A stretch of DNA of 64,000 nucleotides. Source: Vigna angularis (Eukaryota > Streptophyta > Magnoliopsida > Fabales > Fabaceae). This document shows, piece after piece, positions 1-12,732 of the stretch. Below the pieces are notes generated by a model that ran no database searches, was not told the DNA's origin, and saw nothing but the letters and a program-made list of their open reading frames with translations. Each line of letters begins with the position of its first letter. Positions within the stretch are counted from its first letter, which is position 1. The position numbers were made by a program, and so were the translations under genes. The stretch is taken from the NCBI RefSeq assembly GCF_016808095.1, contig NC_068977.1, positions 806,001 to 870,000 of the forward strand, read 5' to 3'.

Positions 1-49
1 GAATAACAGCAATACAATTTGACAATGTCATAAAATTAAAAAAGACCTA

Positions 50-290
50 GGCCTTGTTCTTCTGAGTGGATTTGAAGGAGTGGATTTGAGGGGATTTGAA
101 AATAAATTTTTTTATCGTTTATTTGACTGAATTTGGAGGTAAATGAAAGTGAATTTGGAAATAAAATTTGTGAGAATTAGTATAGAATTGTACTGAGGTG
201 ACAAATTAAAAAAAATTATTTCCAAATTCACTCAAATAAACGACAAAAAAAATTATCTTCAAATCCACTCAAAAGTTCAATTTTTTTAAT
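50..290. mobile_element. MITE-like palindromic element (PIF/Harbinger-like end)
   Basis: The left arm (about 78-140) and right arm (about 209-270) are near-perfect reverse complements, so the stretch can fold into one long hairpin. The left end begins with a GGCCTTGTTC motif followed by a GAGTGGATTTGA-type sequence. Diverged copies of the same end occur near 12.73-12.93 kb, beside a PIF/Harbinger transposon remnant, and near 54.12-54.24 kb. I therefore infer a MITE family related to that transposon. The right terminus is diverged and I could not see a clean target duplication. It carries no coding capacity. Confidence 0.5.
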
Positions 291-1212
291 TATTCTAATA
301 ATGTAATTTATAATTATAATAATAATAATATTAATAATACTATTTTTGTCATTACAAAAATAAATGTAATACTTAATATTAATGTTATTATTATAGTCAA
401 ACAATCTAAAATAAAAGATATAATTATATATTTTAAAAAATTAAATAACTAAATTGAACCAAATAAAAATTAGAGAGTTAATTGAATTTTTGTAAAAATT
501 AGAGAACCAAAATAAGATTTTAGTCATTTATATGTATAAAACATTTCATCACTTCTTCTAAAATTAATCTATGAGATTGTCTCAATATTTCACCAAAAAG
601 CTTCTGGCATCAAGTATCACTAATAAATTTTTTTCTCATGTCATTTAACAACTTAAAAAAAAAATAAAGTTATTACACCAAAGCAAAACAGTAGGTTAAG
701 ATAACACCAAAACTAAAGAAATAAGAGTATCGAGATAAAAATAATTACAAATTCAAACTAAATCCACACTAGTATCTCAATGAACATAATTAGAACCTCT
801 AACATTACTTTATCTAAATTTTAAGTTATTATATATCAATAAACCAAATTTCCATGACTTACCACCTTTAATCTTCAACTCACCACATCAATCACAAAAT
901 GACTTAAAAGAGTTTATTGGTATCCTCACATAACTAAGTTCACTCATTCTTTACTTTTTCTTTTCAGTCCATTAATTGTTAGCTTATCTGAGTTTTAACA
1001 TTCGCCATGTTACTATCTTTATTCATTTTAATCTATAAATCTTAAATAATATCATTAATAAAATTAATTATAAATTGAATTTGATTATAAGTTGTGAGTA
1101 AATTCCACCTATACTTATTATTACATAAAAGTAGTTCTTACATCAAAACTCATCAGGTTTACTGATAATCATGGACTTGATATCTAATTCATTAGATCGA
1201 GAAGATCCATTG

Positions 1213-1214
<2 letters not shown>

Positions 1215-1291
<77 letters not shown>
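1215..1291. repeat. (TA)n microsatellite
   Basis: An uninterrupted AT dinucleotide run of about 77 bp in intergenic DNA. It is likely to be length-polymorphic and prone to assembly error. Confidence 0.97.
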
Positions 1292-1295
<4 letters not shown>

Positions 1296-1937
1296 AAAGT
1301 TAGTTATTTAAATATATTAAAAGTATTAGAGTTTAAAATTTTATCCATGAAAAAACATGATGCCAATAGTCATATTATATTGACATGGACAGAGGGGTAA
1401 ATAGAAAAAAAAATATCACAAAATTAAGTTTAATTCATTGAATTGATTTATTTAATCCAGACTTACTATTAAGATTTTATTGGTTTTGGTGAACTATAAT
1501 ATTTCTAAATTCGACTTTTTTAAGAACATTGATAGTTGTATTAGATTTAAATTGAAGTTCTATATGAATGTTTTGATAAACTAATGAAGGGTTGTGATTT
1601 TTTTAGATATTTTTATTTGTTAAGTAGGTCAACACACGAATAGCCATTTCATAAGAAAGTTTGATCTTTTATAAATTATAAGTATGAGTTTAAAAGTCTC
1701 ATCATGTGTATTTATAGGATCACTAGACTTTATATCATTTATGTGATTTAAATAACAATATAATCTATTAGATATATGACAATAAAAAACATTAATGACA
1801 TTATATCTTTGGTTTCTTTTAATTTGTATTTAGAAGAGTTTTTTATCCTGCATGTCTTTAGGCATTGGTACATATAGAGATTGTACAATTTTATTGTATG
1901 TTTGAGCCACTCTGTCATTTTTTTTAGTTTGCGTTTA

Positions 1938-2047
1938 CAAGGATTTCTTACCCTGTATCAATATGTATCAATTTTCCCTTTTGAATGAAGAATCATGCAA
2001 GGATTTCTTGCCCTGTATCAATTTTCCCTTTTTAATGAAGAATCATG
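1938..2047. repeat. Tandem duplication, 60-bp and 50-bp units
   Basis: Two adjacent copies start with CAAGGATTTCTT and end with GAAGAATCATG. The first copy (1938-1997) carries a 10-bp segment, itself a local repeat of TGTATCAAT, that is absent from the second (1998-2047). This looks like a recent tandem duplication followed by a slippage event. Confidence 0.9.
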
Positions 2048-2524
2048 CGATGCAATGGCTTAAAAAGGAGAAAGGGGGCAAGGAACAGTGAAAACGAATT
2101 CTACTTAAACTTCGAAGAGAACCGTTGAAAGAAAAGTATTCTGAAAAGTCCGCCGACATCTTTCTTGCAGGTATCATCAGGTAATATGAATTATCTCTTT
2201 AACATAAATTATATAGATTAAGTCATAATCGAATAGTGCTGGTATGTATGTCTAGTATTAATCACCTCCTAAGGTTTCTTGTGAATGAACAATATGCATG
2301 TAGAGAATCATGATAGCACATAAGAACCAAAAATAAGTATTCAGAATTCCTGAGATTTAATTGCAAGTGGTGATGTGTCTGATTGAAATTCATCCAAATT
2401 CACCTATACAGAATACATCTCTTAATATAGTTAAACAATGAGTGTAAGTAAGTAGAAATCAGAAAACTGTGTGAGAGAGAAGACATTCACTTGAGGTTCT
2501 TATTTCGAAAAATTTCAATTAGAC

Positions 2525-5500
2525 CTACCTATTTATATGTATTGTGTTGTGACACAATTTGATGCCATCCTGGTACATGGGCTGTTTGTGTAACTGTCGA
2601 GAACTCCAAGTACCGTTTACAGTTGAGCTTGGAACAATGATTGTTGGAAGTCTCTTGCTTTCTTCCAGATGAGGAAAATCAACTGTGTAATGCAGTCCTC
2701 GGCTCTCATGTCTAGAAAGCGCACTGCTGATCACCAGCTTTGCGCAGCAAAAGAGGTTTCTCATCTCACATATCTCAGGGCCTGCCATTGTTGGCTTCCA
2801 TCCATGCTGAAACAAGCACTCCTCCCATTTAGCCTCCAAGTTACCAATTTTTTGCTTGGCTGTCTCAAGTCTCATGGTTGACCGAACTATTCCTACATAG
2901 TTCCACATGATGGCTTGCAATTCTGTCCTTGATTCCTTTGTCATTGGCAAAATCCTGTCAGTGACATTACTTTCCAGAGACAAAGGCACAGCAGGTCTAG
3001 GCCACAAGTTTGATGCAGTCAGATCAAGGCTAGAGCTTTTCATGCAGTCAACTGAGGGCTGCACAGCTCTTCTTGCAAAAACCAGTGCCTCAAGCAATGA
3101 GTTGCTAGCAAGCCTGTTTGCTCCGTGCAAACCTGTGCATGCTACCTCACCTGCTACATACAGACCTTTCACATTGGTCTCTCCTTGGAGACCAGCTTGA
3201 ACTCCTCCACACATGTAATGAGCAGCCGGAACTACTGGGATTGGATGGCGAGTTATGTCCAAACCATGCAGGAGACACGTAGAAGAAATGTTGGGAAAAT
3301 GGGAGAGAATTTCCTCCTTGGGCTTGTGACTTATGTCAAGAAGAACATACTTCTCACCACGCTTTTTCAGTTGGTCATCTATGCTTCTGGCCACAACATC
3401 CCTTGGAGCAAGCTCTGCCCTCTCATCATAAAAGGGCATGAATCTTTCCATGTCCAAATTATAAAGGATGCCTCCATCACCTCTGACAGCTTCGGATATC
3501 AGAAATGCTTTTTCCCTAAGCTTGGTTGGTTTAATAGGAAGCCCTTCATCAGCCAAGGCAGTTGGATGGAACTGCACAAACCTGTGGAATTGTGATTTTG
3601 GAAAATCCGTGTCACAAGAAAGAAATAGGATATATAAAGCTGATAAGCTCCATCACGCACACACGGCCAGATAATTTGCAGCTTATAATAGAATACATCA
3701 CACATTAACTTCAAATCATTGTTAACTTTTTTTTTTTTATTTTCATTCATTTAGAAGAGTAGTTCAGTGATACAGAAAGATGCCCCAAGTGGGGTCTAGA
3801 AATCCAGAGCAATTATGTAAATGATGTTTTTCACTGGAGGCAATTATGTTGTTCATATAACTCTCATTGAGCAGTAAGTAGATTGATTATTATTATGAAA
3901 GCCCTCATATCATCAAAACACTAAGACTTGTCATAGATATCCCTGACCTGTGGCACATTCTGTTTATTTCCTATTATTGGTGCGAGATATTCCTTAAACA
4001 GTAAATAATCACAGTTTTGAAATAATTTACTCACTCCATGTTGGATATCACAGCTTGAGCTCGGTGTGCCATAGCAATCCCATCTCCAGTTGCTACCTGT
4101 GATTAGAAAAAGTAAATCAAATTAACATGCAAATAAGACTATCATAATGCAGGTTATAGAGTAAACAGGACAACACATATGAGGCGCAAAAATGAGATGA
4201 TTCATTACAATACTATGAACACTAAGAACAAATACTTTAAAGCACGGCACTTTTAATTTCAAGTATACTCTATTATTGCACATTGATATTTATTTATACC
4301 TTAATCATTCATTATAAAATTATAGTGTATAATCCAAGTAAGTTGATGACATTATGAACGAGTTAGTAACTAAATAAGGAGTCCTTTACTTTCAATTCTT
4401 TCTACTTCGAGATACTCTTTAATAATAATAACTGGTTTAGCTTTTAGAATAAAACAACATTATGAACTCACGTTAAATAGTTAAATTCTCACCATGATTG
4501 TTTTCTTAAATACTTAAAATAGAAAATGAACCAATCAGTAAATAGTAAAATAGAAGAGATAGTTCAATTCCTTAAAAGAGAGGACTACCAGGGGATTTGT
4601 AGTTTTGGGATAAATATGCCCAGCTCCACCAGATGCAAGTAAGGTCACCTTTGAAAGAAATCTGACCACCTAGAAGCTAAAAAAATGAAATTTCAGAAAA
4701 CATATTCATTGATGGCAGCTATTTTCTTCTCAAAAGATGACAGATAACTGCTGTTCCCACCTCTAGGGTTTTAGTATTCAGTGTGTCAACACCAAGACAA
4801 TTTATGTCAGATCCATCCTGCAGCAACAGTGGAATGCTTTGGTCAGTGAAGACATCAAAACATTCAAATTGCTCTAAATATCAATTTTGGGTGTGAAAAT
4901 TTCAAAAGAACAAAAGCCCTCAAACTTTAAATTTTCAAAATGCAAGCACATCTGTCCACTAGCAACACTGTGAAAGATACAAAACATTTAATATAAGGAA
5001 AAGTAATATAATCTCAGAAATAACAAACCTGACAAGTAAGAAGATCAATAGCACAATGGTGTTCAAACACAAAAATATTAGGATTGTTGATAACTGCCTT
5101 CAGTAGAGCACGTTCAATCTCCTTTCCAGTCATATCAGCAGCATGAACAATTCTATGATGTGAATGGCCTCCCTCCCTCATTAGATGCAAGTTACCATCT
5201 TCCCCATGGTCAAATGATGCACCCATAGCAATTAATTCTCTTACTCTTTCAGGTCCTTCAGTACAGACAACCTAAAAGAAAGAATCAAAGTTAATAAATT
5301 GTTCAGTAGTCATAGAACATAGTAATTCATTATTGAACAACTACACATGACAATTCTTACATGTTTTCAATCCTAGGAAATCAGGCAGAATGTTGATTAG
5401 TTACATAAATTAAGGAATCACTAGAATTCAGTGCTTAGCAATTGCCAAGAAGGAACCAAGTAAATAGATTGAAGTTCAAATATAAATTGGAAACACCCAG

Positions 5501-6785
5501 ATTGTGTAATTTTGTTAGTACAGAACATCACTGCCAGAATATGAAAATATACTTTGAAAAAACAAAAAACTCTGTTGACAAAACAACTTATAAGAGCCAT
5601 TATCCTTAAAGCATATTCGGAATTTCAGATGTAATTGGCTTAATGTTCAACCAACCAGGACATAGATCAGGTTGTAAGAATGATTCACAATCTTAATAGG
5701 ACCAGAACATACTCGGACGCTTTCCTCGTCACAAAGATATGCCCCAGCCACAATGGTGTCCTTCATGTGACTCTCCACAGAATCTGAAGGGCATAGCACA
5801 GCACTAACACCACCTTGAGCATAATTAGTATTGCATTCATGAGACTCAGCCTTGGTTATCACTGCAACAGATCCATATTTTGCAACTTCAAGCGCATAGC
5901 AAAGGCCAGCAATCCCGCTACCAACAACGGAAAAGTCAAAGCACCGTGTCGGACCATCTACCTTGCAAGAGGAAATGACTTTGAAGAGTTTCTGATTCTT
6001 TTGAAGTGGAGGTGCAGAAAATGCACATCTGTGGGTCTGAGGGACCTTGGATACTGCTTTAGACCTAAAATTTTGCACCCCAAAACAATGGAAAATCATT
6101 AATTCGGCTAAGAATGAAGCAGAAAGTGAACATCCACTTCCATGGAGTCTTTAGGAGCAAATTTCCAGAAGCTTCTTCAAAACACTTAAGTATAAATAGC
6201 TAATCAATGAATAACACTACTATAACATTTCTCTTTACAGACAGATAGGTTTCTAGCCAGCTCCCGCAACTTTTGGCTTCAAACATTTAAGTAAATAATG
6301 TGAAAGTGCTACAAAGTACAGAACTAGATGATAACTTAACTAAATGATCTTGTCCAAACAGGTAAAATTTCATCAAAAACAAAATTAGACTCTGTCAAAT
6401 AAAATAGGTGTTTCTGTTTAGGCATTCAATCAGAGCAAGATACAGAACACCTCTAATATGATTCGTGAATCAAAATCTTCTGAACGTACCTTGGGAAAAA
6501 CAATAAGTAAACACTATAATTGCAACAAAAAATTATACGATGTCATGCAAACAAATAAAACTTCACCCAACAATTAGCACTGAGAAGCAAACAGGAACAG
6601 CATTTTAGACTTAAAAAATTATTAATACAAATCCTGGATTGAAATCTTTACCATGAAAGATCTTTTTGTAAGAATCTCGCGATTGGCGCATCAGAAACTA
6701 AAGCAATCTTTCTACAACCGTTTCCCTTGCAGTTTGTCACTCTAAATTGCAGCGTGCCACTTCCAGCAGGTATACAAGTGGCCAT
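2525..6785 (-). CDS. AO: L-aspartate oxidase, plastid (NAD biosynthesis)
   Basis: FAD-dependent L-aspartate oxidase oxidises L-aspartate to iminoaspartate, the first step of de novo NAD synthesis in plastids. Coding exons in transcript order are 6652-6785, 5713-6064, 5029-5271, 4761-4817, 4589-4648, 4035-4096 and 2525-3581. They join in frame to 1,965 nt (654 aa plus stop), close to the roughly 650 aa usual for plant AO. All introns are GT-AG. Residues 1-80 resemble a transit peptide. The Rossmann dinucleotide-binding motif GSGIAG is at 93-98, followed by TNYAQGGVSA. The family motifs QFHPTALADEG, HYMCGGVQ and GANRLASNSLLEA lie in the long last exon. An in-frame ATG at 6809 lies upstream, but a likely 3' splice site at 6803 would remove it, so I chose 6785. 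The frame is intact. Confidence 0.95.
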
Positions 6786-7605
6786 TGCAATACAAGTAAG
6801 CGACTGCATATGAAAAGCAGAAAGATATAAAATTGAAGAAAACTACAAACAAAAAGTCTTCACTCTTCACTTTAGGCGTTATACACATTTGCCGCAGCAA
6901 TCAGTAACAAATGATCAGTTCCCTTTGGGAGAGGAAAATGTGATCAGAAGAAACCATTAACAATAGTTGGTAAAAAAACATTGACACTACAACACAAAGT
7001 TAACAAAGGATAAAACACCACACTCTTTAACATTCTAACTCAATGTAAACACTGATCACGCTCAAATCTAGAAATGCTTATTAACAACCATGAGCTATAC
7101 ATGCAGAACCAAATTCTAAGCTTAGCACATGCAAACTCTTACATAATAAATAAACGATTGAAAATAATGTAAAATGCGGAAAATCCACTCAAAAAACAAA
7201 CTAAAAATCCCCTCTTTCTTTCCCTCATCCTAGACGGTGGGAGTCAGAGAAAAAGTGAAATATGGTACAAAAGTTCCAACAGTAAGAAAAATTCAGATTT
7301 CAGAAACAACAAAGAACAAATTTTTCATACAAGGTTGGAGGGCGAGGCTAAAAGAGAGAAATGGGTTAGCAGCATATAAAGAAACAAATGATGCCCACCT
7401 AAAGAACACGCAGAAAAACACAAGCTTTTGGTTGAGAAATTGTTTATTTGACAACAAGACAAGAGGATGAAAAGCAAAGATAACACAGCAACTAGTATTC
7501 ACGTTTTCGTGATGATAGTGAAATTTAACGGTTAACGTGGACACATAGCATATCAGTATACCTTGTTAGAGTCAGAAGAAAACAAGAAAAGTACAATCTG
7601 GACTG
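6786..7605 (-). promoter_or_regulatory. Probable 5' UTR with leader intron and TATA box of the L-aspartate oxidase gene
   Basis: On the minus strand a TATATATTTA box (7630-7639) precedes a plausible non-coding exon of about 40 nt ending AACAAG/GTATAC, with the donor at 7561. A pyrimidine-rich CAG acceptor ends at 6804, leaving 18 nt of leader before the ATG at 6785. This predicts a leader intron of roughly 757 bp. It rests on splice-site appearance only. The region otherwise contains only AT-rich sequence with no supported gene. Confidence 0.4.
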
Positions 7606-7639
7606 CGTTGCTTTGAAGAAAATAAGAAATAAATATATA

Positions 7640-9648
7640 CACAAAACAAAACCCAAGTTACTTGTAGAATTTGAGCTTGTTGCTTGACTCAAAAATAAAA
7701 ACATAGAATAAAAGGATCTTCACTTTGTGGTCCCTTTCTGTTTATTTTAACTTTTCTATTTTTTTTTTCATTAAATTCCATGTGGAAATTATTAACCAAT
7801 TATAGAATTTCTTTAAATTTCTTCTCTCTTTTGATTTACTTGATGAGTTCATTCAATTGATATGTTTTTATCGTCTAAAATGTTGAAAAATCGAATGTTA
7901 TTAAGTATTTTGCATTAGCTGTACAGAGAATATAAGCTATAATATGATGCCAAACAATTCTTATAATAAAAGAAGTAACAAATCAAAAGAACAATATAAA
8001 TATATTTCAAATAAATTAAGAGAGCCAATAGAATAATAAAAGTTCAAATTAAATATAAAGAAATATTATGTTGGACTTAAACCAAAATTTAATAATTTAT
8101 TGGATAACCTTTTTTTTTCTAAAGGGTTAGCTATTCAAAACAAAAAATCAAAACTTGATATTTAAGGCAAATTTATAATATCTAATGTCATGAAAAATAA
8201 AGTTTATTATTATTTAACTTTGTAGTATTATTAATAATACTTAGTATTTATCAAGGTAAATAACCTGTGATTTAATACTTTTTAATAATATATTTTATCT
8301 CATCATCATTGTTATTATTAATTCATGAATTTTATCGTAGTTTTTCAGAATTTTGTCATTTATTTATATTTAACAACGTGTAACACTATATGTGACATGT
8401 TAACAAAGGAAAATAATTTTAAAAAATAATGCCAATTAGCAACAAGAACTCATAACACGTAAAATTAAAAACAAAAAACATGACGATAAGATAATAAAAT
8501 TTACAAAATAATAATATTTAAAAAATGAAATGTCTAATTAAAGAATAATGATTTAAGCTTAATTTTTATTATATAAATTTCTATCTAAAGTCCATTCAAA
8601 CCAAATTAAAATTAGATTAATCCCTTGAGCTATCGGATTACGTGTACTTGTTTCTATATATAAAAAAAAACATAAAGAAAAGTAAATTATATAATTTAAC
8701 TTTTATGTATGTTAAACTAAATGTTTAGCACAAGTCAAAACTTAAAATAGATACAAATTTCAAAGTTGTTATCATAAAATTAATAAATTTATCCATATCT
8801 TGCTATGGATGACAGTAATTATCAATATATAGACTATTTACTTAGTTTATATTTTACTTCTTTTAATACCTTAATAAAAATTGATGACTAAAAAAATTTA
8901 ATAAAAAAAATTCTATACTCAATTAATTAGATCTAGTTTAATTAAAGACCATAAGTGAAATTTCACTAAACAAAAAGTAATATTTATAAAAAAAAATCTG
9001 ATAGGTTATAAAAGAAATAAAAGTGTTAGAAAACAAAAATATTTGAATTGTTTCATTCAAATAAAATTATAAACTTTTTTAATATTTTGAAGTTGAGAAA
9101 GAACATATAGTATAACCCTTTTTGATGAAAAAGTGAGCATTACCCATTAGAATTGGAATTTGGGAGAAAAGGAATTGTATTCGATAGTGAAAGAAGCATT
9201 CTTCTTCTTTTTCAATGGGGACACTCAAGAACAAGACAAATGGCAGTTGGCAACTTGGCCACCATTTCTTGGAACCTCAATTACCACTTATACAAAAAAA
9301 AAAGGGTACCCTTTTTTTTGGGTTAAAAATGGTCCTAAAAAAGCTTAGATTTCTGTATTATGGAAATAATATTATATTAGAATAACACGTGCTTTATTAA
9401 GAAGGTATTAGATTCTCCATTAGAAAATTAATTTTCAACGAAATTGATAAATTTTATATGAATATCCTATTTTGGAGGTGTGATGAAATATATTGTCATC
9501 ATCTTAATTTCACTCTTTCAATAAATGTATTAAAAACATTACTTTAAAGGTATAAATTAGGAATAAAATAATTGGTATTACACTAAAAAGCTACCATAGC
9601 ACTTATTTAAGAAACTAATTTTACTCTTACACCATATCTTTGTTGTTA
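7640..9648. other. AT-rich intergenic DNA
   Basis: I see no supportable gene. Short open frames here have no family signature, and one on the plus strand at 9160-9348 runs through poly-T and poly-A tracts. Composition is very AT-rich, with many A runs. The left part must contain the promoter of the minus-strand L-aspartate oxidase gene. Confidence 0.5.
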
Positions 9649-11209
9649 GGATGTTTCATTCTACACCTCCAAAATTTCGTTTTGTACTTTTAAACATTAT
9701 ATTTTTAAATTTTTAACATCTATATCTCCAACTTTTTCAAAAATTTCATTTTTAACTTTAACAAAATATTTTTCTATTTTTTTCTCTTTCTTATTAAAAC
9801 CACTTTAATAAATATCTTTTGTATTTTTCTCTTTTCTTATTAAAGACACTCTACACCACCTAAAAATAATTTATTTAATTTAAATTTAAATATTATTTAA
9901 TATAATTCAATATTTTAATAAATATAAAAATATGATTTATATTATAATAATAGTTATATTAAAAAATAAAAATAAAATAATAATAATAATAATATAAAAT
10001 TTAATTTATTATATTCAAAAATATTAAAATATAAATAAATTAACCAATTATTAAATTTTAAATAAAAACAAAAATTTTAAAAATCTTGTTAATAGGATAT
10101 CAAAATCCATAAAAATATACTAAACCGTTTTGTTTTTTATTTAAAATTTAATAAATATTTAATTTAATTGAAAATTATAATATTACTTATTATATTTTTA
10201 CATTTTAATAATTATTAAAATATGATTTGTATTTTTATAATAATTTTATTAAAAAAATAAAAATAATAATAACAAAAATAAAAATAATAATAATGGAAAT
10301 AAAAATAATATTTAAAATCACAATTAATATAGTTAAATATATTACATTAAATTATTATATTAAAATATTAAATTAAATTAAGTAATTATTAAAATTTAAA
10401 TAAGAAACAAATTTTACAAATATTCGTTAATCGGATATCCATGTATTATAAATTATCGGATTTTTATATTCGATTAACAAATTTTTCTAAAATTTTGGTT
10501 TTTTTAAGTTTCAATAATTATTTAATTTAATTTACTATTTTAATATAATATAATATATTTAAATATATTAAATGTGATTTTCAATATTATTTTTATTTCT
10601 ATTATTATTACTTTTATTTTAAATACTATTATTTTTATTTTTTAATAAAACTATTATAAAAATATAAGTTATATTAAAGTATAAAAATATAATAGATAAT
10701 ATTATAATTTTCAAATTATAATTTTCAATTAAACTAAATATTTATTAAATTTGAAATAAAGACTGTTAACATATTTTATGGATGTCCGAGAAACAAGTTT
10801 TTAAATTTTTTTGTTTTATTTAATTATTTAATTTACTTTAATATTTTAATATAAATCAAATTTTATTTTATTATTATTATTTTATTTTTTTATTTTTGTT
10901 ATTATTATTTTGTTTTAATTATTTTATTTATTTTTTTTAATATAACTATTATAATATAAATCATATTTTAATAATTATTAAAATATAAAATTATATTAAA
11001 TAATATTTAAATTTTAAATCAAATTAGATTATTATTAAGATGGTGTAGAATGTTTTTAATAAAAAAGAGAGAAAAATAGAAAAATATTTATTAAAGTTTA
11101 AAATGAAATTTTTTAAAAAGTTGAAAGTGCAAGATTAGATGTCAAAAGGTTAAAAATGTAATTTTTGGAGGTGCAGGATGATGTGTTGAATGAGTAGGAT
11201 GAAACACCC
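9649..11209. mobile_element. Giant AT-rich inverted repeat (foldback/MULE-like)
   Basis: The left part, starting GATGTTTCATTCTACACCTCC, is matched in reverse complement by the right part, which ends near 11209. Homology continues inward: ACACTCTACACCACC at about 9845 against the complement of GATGGTGTAGAATG at about 11040, then long AT-rich segments such as TTAATTGAAAATTATAATATT near 10157 against its complement near 10715. The arms meet around 10440-10480 at a GTTAATCGGATAT / ATTCGATTAAC core. Arms are about 780 bp and diverged. No transposase is visible. Possible flanking duplications (TTTGTTGTT / CTTGTTATT) are imperfect. I infer a foldback or long-TIR MULE-type element. Confidence 0.7.
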
Positions 11210-11291
11210 TTCTTGTTATTTGACAGATGGAGTTCTGAACTCCCAAATTTGTCAAAACAAATTTAGGTTCCAAAGATATTATAGACAGAAA

Positions 11292-12041
11292 TAGGGTTGA
11301 CAAAAAAATTCGTACCCGCAAATATTCACAAGTAAAATCCGCTTCAGGTATTTAATACTCGCGAGTAAGAGGTACATGCGGGTAACTAGATATGGCAAAA
11401 AAATCCGCGCCCGCGGATATCTGCGGATAAAATCCACGACGGATAGTTGATACCCGCAGATATTTACTACCCGCAACCCGCGGGTAGCGGATATTTTAAT
11501 ACCCGCTTATAAACGGGTCGGGTGCAGGTATTATACTATCCGTACCCGCGGATACCCGCTACCCACAAAAAATAAAAATAAAAATTTAATTTATATTTTA
11601 TTAAGTTAAATTTAATATAAATTAACATTAATTTATATTTTACAAGATTAAATTTAATTAAAATTGAATTTAAATTTAAATTTAATTTATATTGTATTAT
11701 ATTTTATATATTTTTTGTAATTCTATTTAAATTTTATTTTAATAATTTATTAAAATATATTTTTTTTAATATTTGCGGGTATCCGCGGATATCCACGAGT
11801 ATCCGCGGGTTTTAAAATACCCGCAGATATTTTTTAAGCGGGTATCCGTGCAGGTAACGGGTGGATTTTTTTTGTCGGGTCGGGTTGCGGGTAGGCACTA
11901 TCCGTGCCCGACCCGACCCGTTGCCATCCCTACGGGTAACGAGTATTTTAATACCCGCCTTTTAACGGGTCAGATTCGGGTATCACACTATCCGTACCCG
12001 CAAATATTCGTTACCTATTTGAAAAATAAAATTACAAGTCC
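11292..12041. mobile_element. Older, truncated hAT-like MITE (host of a nested copy)
   Basis: The left end TAGGGTTGACAAAAAAATTC is a diverged version of the left end of the intact copy nested inside it. To the right of the nested element the old copy resumes at 11941, with ATTTTAATACCCGC and CACTATCCGTACCCGC, which match the interior of the same family. It then stops without a recognisable right terminus. It is therefore a truncated relative. Its GC-rich CCCGCGGGTA-type motifs stand out sharply from the AT-rich surroundings. Confidence 0.65.
11387..11932. mobile_element. hAT-type MITE with 8-bp target duplication, nested
   Basis: A 546-bp element bounded by the exact 8-bp duplication CGGGTAAC (11379-11386 and 11933-11940). 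Its ends are TAGATATGGCAAAA on the left and, in reverse complement, TAGGGATGGCAACGGG on the right. Subterminal regions carry many CCGCGGATA / CCCGCGGGT motifs and the centre is AT-rich. The 8-bp duplication, TA-rich ends and lack of coding sequence are typical of non-autonomous hAT elements. It sits inside an older copy of the same family. Confidence 0.85.
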
Positions 12042-12239
12042 ATAAAAATAGAAGCATAGGAAAAAAAGACCTTAGTCAAGGTCCAAATAAGAATAAGGGT
12101 CTGCTTATGATGTTCAAGGTGCATCCAGAAATGATGAGCCTAAGCCCAATAGAGAATCTGGTGTACATGTGAAGTTTAGGTGTGCACTTGACATTTGATA
12201 GTCTAGGCCCAAGGCCTCTTTCGTTCTCCAAATTAGAAA

Positions 12240-12732
12240 TCACATTAGGGTTTCTTCTGCATTCTCTTCTCCAACGTGCCACACCAAAGGAGCAACCCTA
12301 GGTTTCCTCGCCAGCCATTCTCCATCACCAACAGCCACCGCCGTTAACATTGGTAACCATTGCAACGTCGCTGACCTCCACGTTGCTCAAACCCCTTTGT
12401 CATCCTTCGTTGATGCTCTTGCTCCCATCCATGATAGCCCGTTCTTCCTCCTTCACGCGTGAACGTCTTCCTTCCTTCCTTGGATCGTCCGCTCACATTC
12501 TGCCACCAAAGGCCGACAAACGCGACTTCTTTCACCAATTGAGGTTGGAGTTGAGGGTTGGGAGTCTCTTCGAAATTTTACTCAAATACATGGAAATTTA
12601 GATCTTGAAGATCATGCAGAGGAGTTGTTAAAGTATCTTGATCCTTCAAAAACCATTGTTGATAAACTTCTTATGCCTCCAAGAAAGAAGCAACATGATA
12701 TTAATATGTTAAAGGAGAAGAATAGGGTACTA
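12240..12732 (+). pseudogene. Unrecognised gene fragment, possibly transposon-captured
   Basis: The segment starts with a leader-like TTAGGGTTTCTTCTGCATTC and has clearly higher GC than its surroundings. From about 12541 an open frame reads EVGVEGWESLRNF, then LEDHAEELLKYLDPSKTIVD and KLLMPPRKKQHDINMLKEKN, an acidic then basic helical-looking stretch. I do not recognise the family. It has no complete start-to-stop gene structure and ends at the PIF/Harbinger-like end at about 12731. It could be a retro-copied or transposon-captured exon. Confidence 0.4.

Larger units (their letters stand above)
291..2160. other. AT-rich intergenic DNA downstream of L-aspartate oxidase
   Basis: No gene can be supported here. 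Sequence is strongly AT-rich with short poly-A/T and ATT runs. It contains the TA microsatellite and the 50-60 bp duplication listed separately. The 3' UTR of the minus-strand gene upstream may extend into the right edge, but no end point is visible. Confidence 0.5.

Noticed and set aside
2669..3674. Several plus-strand open frames of 68-156 codons
   Set aside because: They are antisense shadows of the long last exon of the L-aspartate oxidase gene, and their peptides show no family pattern.
9160..9348. 62-codon plus-strand frame
   Set aside because: It runs through poly-T and poly-A tracts in AT-rich DNA and has no recognisable motif.
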